From the NCBI GenBank assembly GCA_018715105.1, contig DVMG01000031.1:1-10142 (forward strand): a stretch of DNA of 10,142 nt. Reading direction: 5' to 3'. The notes below the pieces were generated by a model. It ran no database searches. It saw nothing but the letters and a program-made list of their open reading frames with translations, and was not told the DNA's origin. A program made the translations under genes and the position numbers. Below, in pieces: positions 6,801 to 10,142 of the stretch (positions within the stretch are counted from its first letter, which is position 1; each line of letters begins with the position of its first letter). This DNA is from Candidatus Ventricola intestinavium (GTDB taxonomy: Bacteria > Bacillota > Clostridia > Christensenellales > Aristaeellaceae).

Positions 6801-6958
6801 CGGTGACGGTCATCCGCCTGATCACCAGAGGAACGATCGAAGAGCAGGTTGTGCGGCTCGGCGCGCGCAAGCGCGAGCTGTTTGATCAGATGATCACCGC
6901 CGGGGAAGCCATGCCCACCCAGCTGAGCGCTGAAGACATCCGCGCGCTGTTTGAATGA
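3812..6958 (+). CDS. SWIM zinc finger plus SNF2-family DEAD/DEAH ATPase (bacterial SNF2 helicase)
   Basis: A 1048-residue SF2 ATPase of the Swi2/Snf2 family, expected to move along nucleic acid or remodel nucleoprotein using ATP in the cytoplasm. Start is GTG at 3812, with GGAGAGG 4 nt upstream (7 nt from its GGAG core); an in-frame ATG at 3755 has no ribosome-binding site. Residues 63-77 are a SWIM zinc finger, C-x-C-x9-C-x-H (Cys63, Cys65, Cys75, His77). Residues about 120-590 match the general layout of the bacterial SNF2-associated region. The ATPase core has GGILADDMGLGKT (615-627, Walker A), TSYPL (701-705), DEAQ (724-727), LTGTP (751-755), LIFSQFT (901-907), LKAGGSGLNL (955-964) and the DPWWNPA/DRAHRIGQ motif VI region (974-994). 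All key residues appear intact. It stands alone between a terminator and a promoter. Similar proteins are common in Firmicutes chromosomes, and their cellular role is poorly defined. Confidence 0.95.
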   Translation: MSEELERLRRITPEEEYQAGLALYRAGGVHPIEEESGMLRFAVDGEPRRIVRVGTGIKLSGRCTCDFFCNVHRPCRHLAAAMMMAISTGAMEEMRRRRARENAGALMGALKSALPVEMPIRLEVTLRLLGENESVRVSLRVGQERLYVVKSMAQFLQGLQEKTSMPFGKGFVLEPEWMGFSGVDEKIIRLLQDAAYVSHLEGRLLQTGLDAKYLTLPERFVPRLMNLLREKPFRIGVGEKTYSVSGVFEGQVELLFGVFASGREIEVRAQMPRSLRMLDAECAFVFCEGDALCLPAAQRDIVRVLLRTGNQAQASFRFDARQSPRVISELLPALEQAGTVTFDGPLAERIVRRPLQVRAYFDREQKLVLCRMVFLYGEEEIDPFSPEAPKDTERLLMLRDAAGEHRALDLLAASGFSMQKGRVVLSGQEPVYRFLTEGIYQMQRMAEVYCSEDFKRMAPRKPHFTGTLRMQDGALRLKMEQDGEPAEEILEILRALRDRKRYFRLRDGTFLDLTEMDEWRELADAAVGAQSESDPDRETSFGRGILEVASYRAAYMVSLLEGSSLPVEADDSVKQMVASLESDGEPCPEPLGSMLRPYQTRGFMWMQALDRLHMGGILADDMGLGKTLQVIALLSWVKHSGKEDRASIVVAPTSLVYNWMAEIARFAPELRVVAAEGGQAQRAQTIARLTGPGRDIDVYLTSYPLIRRDIGQLSGIPFRFAILDEAQYIKNAMSVGAAAVKQLRAQTRFALTGTPMENHPGELWSIFDFVLPGYLLSFAQFMHRFGTGEEMDVLRRRIRPFLLRRVKGDVLRELPDKVEIQLLADMTEEQHRVYQASLLRLRPQVESMGQNRIEMLAAITELRQICGHPALVLNDYAASSGKLDLLLDILPGSLEAGHRALIFSQFTRMLRIIRRRLEAVSIECLYLDGDTPSRRRMDMVEQFNGGKGQVFLISLKAGGSGLNLVGADTVIHFDPWWNPAAEDQATDRAHRIGQKRAVTVIRLITRGTIEEQVVRLGARKRELFDQMITAGEAMPTQLSAEDIRALFE

Positions 6959-6964
6959 GCGCGG

Positions 6965-6989
6965 CGCGCCGGTTGATCGATCCGGCGCG
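6965..6989. repeat. GC-rich hairpin between the helicase gene and the next promoter
   Basis: CGCGCCGG (6965-6972) and CCGGCGCG (6982-6989) form a perfect 8-bp stem with a 9-nt loop that itself contains most of GATCGATC. It begins 7 bases after the helicase stop and ends 2 bases before the -35 TTGACG. It could terminate helicase transcription, but no U-tract follows. It could instead be an operator for the downstream promoter. Confidence 0.55.
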
Positions 6990-6990
6990 G

Positions 6991-7019
6991 TTGACGGAAG
7001 ATGTGCGCAAGGATATAAT
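6991..7019 (+). promoter_or_regulatory. Near-consensus sigma-A promoter for the HAD-radC-DUF218-rsmG operon
   Basis: TTGACG (6991-6996), a 17-base spacer and a perfect TATAAT (7014-7019). Transcription should begin around 7025-7027, only about 15 bases before the chosen HAD start at 7041. This is the strongest promoter in the window. No other clear promoter is seen before rsmG, so it probably drives all four downstream genes. Confidence 0.85.
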
Positions 7020-7040
7020 AGAAGGACGATGGGGGTTTGT

Positions 7041-7703
7041 ATGAAGCACATCATCTGGGATTTTAACGGCACGCTGCTTGGCGACGCGCAGCTTTCCGTC
7101 GATGTGGATAACGCCGTCTTTGACAGGCTTGGCCTGCCGCGCATCACGCTGGACACATACCGCCGGCATATGACCATGCCCGTGTACGACTTTTATGCCG
7201 CGCTGGGCATTGATCTGGTTGCATATCCTTATGAAACTATATCAAGACTGTGGCTGGATCTTTTCAATGCGGGCGCAGTGGGGGCGGGGCTTGTGCCCGG
7301 GGCGCTGGAGGCTGTCCGGCATTTTGACAGGATCGGGTATACACAGTCCGTCCTCTCGGCCTCTTACACGCCGTCCCTGCGGGCCCAGTGCGATGCGCTG
7401 GGGCTCACACCGTATATGCGCGCCATTGACGGCCGCGCGGATGAGAGCGGAGGAAAAAAGACGGACATTGCCCGCAAGCACATGGCGCGCCTTGGCCTGA
7501 CGGGCGATGACACGATCCTGGTGGGGGACATGGCCACCGATGCGCAGCTGGCTCAAAAGCTCGGCGCCCGGTGCGTGCTGGTCAGCTGGGGACACAATGA
7601 TCTGCCCCGCCTTGAGGCATCGGGATGCCCGGTTGTGCACAGCTTTGATCAGCTGAAGGAGATCCTTTTCTCCCTCCATTCCGGTTCTCTTTTGGGTGCA
7701 TAA
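7041..7703 (+). CDS. HAD-superfamily hydrolase (phosphoglycolate phosphatase-like)
   Basis: A 220-residue haloacid dehalogenase-superfamily protein, most likely a cytoplasmic phosphatase of small phosphorylated metabolites, similar in layout to phosphoglycolate phosphatase; the substrate is not predictable. Motif I is WDFNGTL (6-12), with nucleophile Asp7 and Asn at the usual second Asp (position 9). A cap region follows, about 18-85. Motif II is near VLSAS (104-108), motif III Lys near GGKK (137-140), and motif IV is LVGDMATD (160-167). The start at 7041 is preferred because the promoter predicts a transcript beginning near 7026. That leaves GGGGG 5 nt before this ATG, whereas the in-frame ATG at 7029 would have almost no leader. 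The gene is first in the apparent operon, with radC 75 bases downstream. Confidence 0.9.
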   Translation: MKHIIWDFNGTLLGDAQLSVDVDNAVFDRLGLPRITLDTYRRHMTMPVYDFYAALGIDLVAYPYETISRLWLDLFNAGAVGAGLVPGALEAVRHFDRIGYTQSVLSASYTPSLRAQCDALGLTPYMRAIDGRADESGGKKTDIARKHMARLGLTGDDTILVGDMATDAQLAQKLGARCVLVSWGHNDLPRLEASGCPVVHSFDQLKEILFSLHSGSLLGA

Positions 7704-7778
7704 GGCCGCCATCACCATCCATCAGGGCGCCGAAAACGCCGCCTGGCAGAAACAGCGGGGGAAAGAAGGCACACAGGC

Positions 7779-8612
7779 ATGCAGGATCACGCGAAAGAGA
7801 AAAAGGGCCCGTCTATTCATGCGGGGCATCGCGCGCGTCTCAGGGAGCGCTTTTTCCGGGAGGGCCTGTCTTCCTTCTCGGAGCATGAGGTGCTGGAGCT
7901 GCTTTTGATGTATGCCATTCCCCAGCGGGATGTCAATCCCCTGGCGCATGAGCTGATCGATACATTCGGCTCTTTCAGCGGCGTGCTGGAGGCAGATGAG
8001 AGCGAGCTTCTGCGCGTGAATGGAATGGGCAAAAACGCTGCCTCCCTGATCTGCCTGATGCCGCAGCTGATGCGCTATTACCGGCGCAGCGCAATGGGGG
8101 AGCGGCCGGTGATCCTCAACCTGGCCACGGCCAGGCGCTATGCGGGCGCTCTGTTTATCGGCATGCATGAAGAGCACGTGTATATGATCTGCCTGGATCA
8201 GAGCGGGCGCGTGCTGCATCCGGCGCTGCTGCACAGGGGCACCATCGACGAGGTCAATCTCTATCCGCGCGAAGTGGTGGCCACGGCTCTGCGCCATCAC
8301 GCCCACGCGGTGCTGCTGGCGCACAATCACCCCAGCGGAAAGGCCGAGCCCTCTCAGGCGGATTATGACACGACAAACCGGCTGATCAACGCCCTGAGAG
8401 TGGTCGAAGTGCGGGTGGTGGATCATCTGATTTTTGCAGGGGACGGTGTGTATTCCATGACTCGAAACAGCCAGTTTCCCGGGCAGCCGGAGGAGGATGT
8501 CAGCTATGTGATGCGCAGCCGCGCCGTGCCCGGACAACGCGGCACGCTGCGCGAGGAGCAGGAAGTCGAGCTGGGCGGGCTGGAATTTTCAAACGGCTTT
8601 CACGAGATCTAA
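7779..8612 (+). CDS. radC: RadC family protein (JAMM/MPN metalloprotein)
   Basis: A 277-residue RadC protein. The family carries an N-terminal helix-hairpin-helix region and a C-terminal JAMM metal-binding domain; a role in DNA repair was once proposed but remains unsettled. Seen: GHRARLRERFFREGLSSF (16-33), HEVLELLLMYAIPQRDVNP (36-54) and the hairpin-helix VNGMGKNAA (80-88). The metal motif is AHNHPSG followed by PSQAD (His182, His184, Asp195), with GTIDEV (154-159) upstream. The start ATG at 7779 has AAGAAGG 9 nt upstream. The domain ends near 230, and about 45 further residues (QFPGQPEEDVSYV to GFHEI) extend beyond the usual family length of roughly 225-230. It lies between the HAD phosphatase (75-base gap) and the DUF218 gene (112-base gap). 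Confidence 0.94.
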   Translation: MQDHAKEKKGPSIHAGHRARLRERFFREGLSSFSEHEVLELLLMYAIPQRDVNPLAHELIDTFGSFSGVLEADESELLRVNGMGKNAASLICLMPQLMRYYRRSAMGERPVILNLATARRYAGALFIGMHEEHVYMICLDQSGRVLHPALLHRGTIDEVNLYPREVVATALRHHAHAVLLAHNHPSGKAEPSQADYDTTNRLINALRVVEVRVVDHLIFAGDGVYSMTRNSQFPGQPEEDVSYVMRSRAVPGQRGTLREEQEVELGGLEFSNGFHEI

Positions 8613-8724
8613 AAAGCGGGGCCGGAATATCATCCGGATGAGCGGGGACATCAGGCCCATGGAAAAACGCGCGGCGGTGGAGGCGGATGGACATAGACCG
8701 CTTTGAATTTGAAGGAGAAATGCA
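8613..8724. other. radC to DUF218 intergenic spacer with a 12-bp palindrome
   Basis: A 112-base spacer without a convincing promoter or terminator. TCATCCGGATGA (8630-8641) is a perfect 12-bp palindrome and could be an operator. A 22-codon frame starts at ATG 8638 and ends at 8706, but it has no ribosome-binding site and I do not call it. The spacer ends with AAGGAGA, the ribosome-binding site of the next gene. Confidence 0.45.
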
Positions 8725-8728
8725 TTGA
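8720..8728 (+). promoter_or_regulatory. Two-codon ORF (ATG CAT TGA) overlapping the TTG start of the DUF218 gene
   Basis: ATG at 8720, CAT, then TGA at 8726-8728 form a complete minimal reading frame. It overlaps the TTG start codon (8725-8727) of the DUF218 gene, and both follow the same AAGGAG (8712-8717). The spacing is 2 nt to the ATG and 7 nt to the TTG, so the TTG is better placed. Initiation or scanning at the minimal ORF could still tune expression; that is inference. Confidence 0.35.
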
Positions 8729-9321
8729 TCAAACGATTTGGAAGGAAGATGGCGATGATCGTTCTTGCGCTCGCGCTGCTTTTCGTGCTTGCTGCTGCGG
8801 CGCTGATCGGCTTTGTCTATTACATGGAGACACATCTGCCGCCGGCTGGGGATTCCGATGTGATCATCGTGCTGGGCGCGCAGGTGAAAGAGGACGGCAC
8901 GCCCTCCGTTGCACTGGAGCGGAGGCTGACGGCGGCGCTTGAAGCCTATCAGGCAAAGCCGCAGCTCATCATCGCATGCGGCGCACAGGGAGCCAACGAG
9001 CCGCGCGCGGAGGGCGACGTCATGCGGGACTGGCTGATGGCGCACGGCGTCGCCGGGGAGGATGTCGTGGCGGAGACGGCTTCCTTTAACACGCGTGAAA
9101 ATCTTGAATATGCGCGGGCCATTATGGAGCATCGCGGGCTTGAAAGGGCGCTTGTCGTCACAAGCGATTATCATGTGCCCCGCGCCCTGGCGCTGTGCAG
9201 ACAGGTGGGCATCGAAGCCACGGGCAAGGGAAGCCCCTCCAAGCCGGAATATTTTATAAAAAATCACTTTCGCGAGGGACTCAGCTGGATTAAATTCTGT
9301 CTGGAGAGCATATGGGAATGA
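8725..9321 (+). CDS. DUF218 / YdcF-SanA-ElyC family membrane-anchored protein
   Basis: A 198-residue protein with one N-terminal membrane helix (about 11-33) after a basic start (MIKRFGRK), then a DUF218 domain (about 44-190). By the positive-inside rule the domain should lie outside the membrane. Related E. coli proteins SanA and ElyC are linked to envelope integrity; the enzymatic activity is not established. Motifs seen: DVIIVLGAQV (45-54), IACGAQG (83-89), RAEGDVMRDWL (94-104), E117 with SFNTRENL (120-127), and VTSDYHVPRAL (145-155). The start is TTG at 8725, with AAGGAG 7 nt upstream; the next in-frame ATG (8749) would cut the basic N-terminus and has no such site. Its end overlaps the start of rsmG, which suggests translational coupling. 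Confidence 0.88.
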   Translation: MIKRFGRKMAMIVLALALLFVLAAAALIGFVYYMETHLPPAGDSDVIIVLGAQVKEDGTPSVALERRLTAALEAYQAKPQLIIACGAQGANEPRAEGDVMRDWLMAHGVAGEDVVAETASFNTRENLEYARAIMEHRGLERALVVTSDYHVPRALALCRQVGIEATGKGSPSKPEYFIKNHFREGLSWIKFCLESIWE

Positions 9322-10040
9322 ACCGAGAAAGGCTGAAAAACGGCCTTGAAAAGATGGGAATTGCGGCAGATGCGGCGGCGCTTGAGCGCTTTGAGGCGTT
9401 TCACGCGATTCTGGATGAATACAACGCGCGCATGGATCTGACAGCCGTGCTTGACGAAGATGAGCGCGTCGACCGCCATGACCTTGACAGCGCCGCGCCG
9501 TTGCCCCACGGCCTGCTCGCCGCCGGCGCGCGGGTGATCGATGTGGGAACGGGCGCGGGCTTTCCCGGCATGCCGCTTTTAATCCTGCGGCCCGATCTGC
9601 GCATGACCTTTCTGGACGCGCTAAAAAAGCGCATCCTCTTTTTACAGGATGCGCTTTCGCGCCTGGGCCTTCAGGCCGAGGCGCTGCATGCGCGTGCGGA
9701 GGATGCCGCCAGGCTTCCCTTATACCGCGGGCAGTATGATGCGGCGGTCTCCCGTGCGGTGGCCGCTGCGCCCGTGCTGCAGGAACTGACATTGCCGTTT
9801 CTCAGGCAAGGCGGCCTGTCCATCGCCTGGAAGGGGCCGGGCCTTAGCGAGGAGATGACGGCAGCGCGACGCGCGGCCTTTCTGCTGGGCGGTACGGTGC
9901 GCGGCATTCTCGATGCCCCGGTGCCCGGAAGAGAGGAATGGGCGCACGTCCTGCTGATCACGGAGAAGACGGGAAAGACCCCGGACATTTATCCGCGCCG
10001 TGCGGGGACGCCGGGGAAAAAGCCGTTGGGGAGGGGATGA
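9312..10040 (+). CDS. rsmG: 16S rRNA (guanine-527-N7)-methyltransferase RsmG
   Basis: RsmG (formerly GidB) methylates N7 of G527 in 16S rRNA using S-adenosylmethionine; loss in other bacteria gives low-level streptomycin resistance. The 242-residue product shows the SAM-binding motif RVIDVGTGAGFPGMPL (74-89), AVSRAVA (145-151), AWKGPG (172-177) and the family-typical C-terminus KTPDIYPRRAGTPGKKPL (222-239). YNARMDLTAV (37-46) matches the usual YNxxxNLTA block. Two starts are possible: ATG 9312 (5 nt after GGAG, overlapping the previous gene by 10 bases) and ATG 9318 (11 nt after it, a classic ATGA overlap). I prefer 9312 for spacing. It is the last gene of the apparent operon and contains a 12-bp hairpin in its coding sequence. 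Confidence 0.95.
   Translation: MGMNRERLKNGLEKMGIAADAAALERFEAFHAILDEYNARMDLTAVLDEDERVDRHDLDSAAPLPHGLLAAGARVIDVGTGAGFPGMPLLILRPDLRMTFLDALKKRILFLQDALSRLGLQAEALHARAEDAARLPLYRGQYDAAVSRAVAAAPVLQELTLPFLRQGGLSIAWKGPGLSEEMTAARRAAFLLGGTVRGILDAPVPGREEWAHVLLITEKTGKTPDIYPRRAGTPGKKPLGRG
9626..9657. repeat. 12-bp perfect stem-loop inside rsmG
   Basis: AAAGCGCATCCT (9626-9637) and AGGATGCGCTTT (9646-9657) are perfect reverse complements around the 8-nt loop CTTTTTAC. The left arm is preceded by more A residues, and the right arm ends in TTT then CGC. The fold resembles an intrinsic terminator with a very short T-tract on both strands. It encodes LKKRILFLQDALSR, so it is also constrained by the protein. Confidence 0.7.
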
Positions 10041-10058
10041 TACGCATTCCCCCTCCCC
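10028..10058. terminator. Hairpin over the rsmG stop codon, possible shared terminator
   Basis: GGGGAGGGG (10028-10036) and CCCCTCCCC (10050-10058) form a 9-bp stem with a 13-nt loop holding the rsmG TGA. No U-tract follows on the plus strand; on the minus strand a TTTTT occurs about 7 bases beyond the stem. It lies between rsmG and a likely convergent frame, so it may act for both strands, but termination efficiency is doubtful. Confidence 0.45.
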
Positions 10059-10070
10059 GATAAAGCGATG

Positions 10071-10142
10071 TCAATCCCGCGGCTCGATGTCTGAGGCCGG
10101 CGCTTTGCCGTTGAAATATAAGGCGGCTGCAGACCGTTTGAA
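10071..10142 (-). CDS. Possible C-terminal end of a convergent gene, cut by window edge
   Basis: On the minus strand an open frame enters from the right edge and reads FKRSAAALYFNGKAPASDIE, then PRD, before a TGA stop at 10073-10071. Only 23 codons are visible, so the family cannot be named and the frame may be chance. Support comes from position: the frame ends 30 bases beyond the rsmG stop, with a GC-rich hairpin in between, as expected for convergent genes. Confidence 0.4.
   Translation of the reverse strand, partial: FKRSAAALYFNGKAPASDIEPRD

Noticed and set aside
7723..7745. Imperfect hairpin in the HAD-radC spacer as a terminator
   Set aside because: The stem has a bulge and no U-tract follows, so termination between these genes is not supported.
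8638..8706. 22-codon frame between radC and the DUF218 gene
   Set aside because: No ribosome-binding site, and no protein-like pattern beyond chance.
3812..9321. Defence island built from SNF2, RadC and a HAD protein
   Set aside because: SNF2 and RadC proteins can occur in defence or mobile loci. Here there is no nuclease, methylase, integrase or phage gene, and rsmG and the HAD gene point to an ordinary chromosomal setting.
8500..9792. 430-residue minus-strand frame
   Set aside because: It crosses the end of radC, the whole DUF218 gene and part of rsmG on the opposite strand, with His/Arg-rich shadow composition and no motifs.

Overview
The window is GC-rich chromosomal DNA, apart from one AT-rich intergenic stretch near 1.9-2.1 kb. 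The signals point to a high-GC member of the Clostridia: strong purine-rich Shine-Dalgarno sequences, GTG and TTG starts, one near-consensus sigma-A promoter, and the family mix (DUF3048 secreted protein, SWIM/SNF2 helicase, RadC, DUF218 membrane protein, RsmG). This placement is inferred from style and gene content; there is no rRNA or other species marker. I see no tRNA, rRNA, CRISPR array, prophage gene or intact insertion sequence.

Layout. Positions 1-1093 hold, on the minus strand, most of an M20D amidohydrolase whose C-terminus runs off the left edge. A 284-base gap follows, then a 158-residue minus-strand orphan protein (1378-1854). Next is the AT-rich 309-base divergent intergenic region (1855-2163), the most structured DNA in the window. 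It holds a 15-bp inverted repeat (14/15) bounding about 139 bp, mirror-image candidate promoters, several palindromes, a leader hairpin and a 13-nt tandem duplication at the ribosome-binding site. It leads rightward into a secreted DUF3048 protein (2164-3582) that ends at a clear rho-independent terminator. A 1048-residue SWIM/SNF2 ATPase (3812-6958) stands alone after it.

A GC-rich hairpin and a textbook sigma-A promoter (TTGACG, 17 nt, TATAAT) at 6991-7019 then start an apparent four-gene operon: HAD phosphatase, radC, a DUF218/YdcF membrane protein, and rsmG. The last two overlap. rsmG ends in a hairpin that also lies beyond the stop of a convergent minus-strand reading frame entering from the right edge.

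Functionally this looks like ordinary core and near-core genome: an ATP-dependent DNA/RNA translocase, a JAMM-domain RadC protein, a small-molecule phosphatase, an envelope protein and a 16S rRNA methyltransferase. I do not see a recognisable new defence or mobile system. The best leads are the inverted-repeat-bounded AT-rich segment, the structured DUF3048 leader, a 12-bp hairpin inside rsmG, and a two-codon ORF nested against the TTG start of the DUF218 gene.
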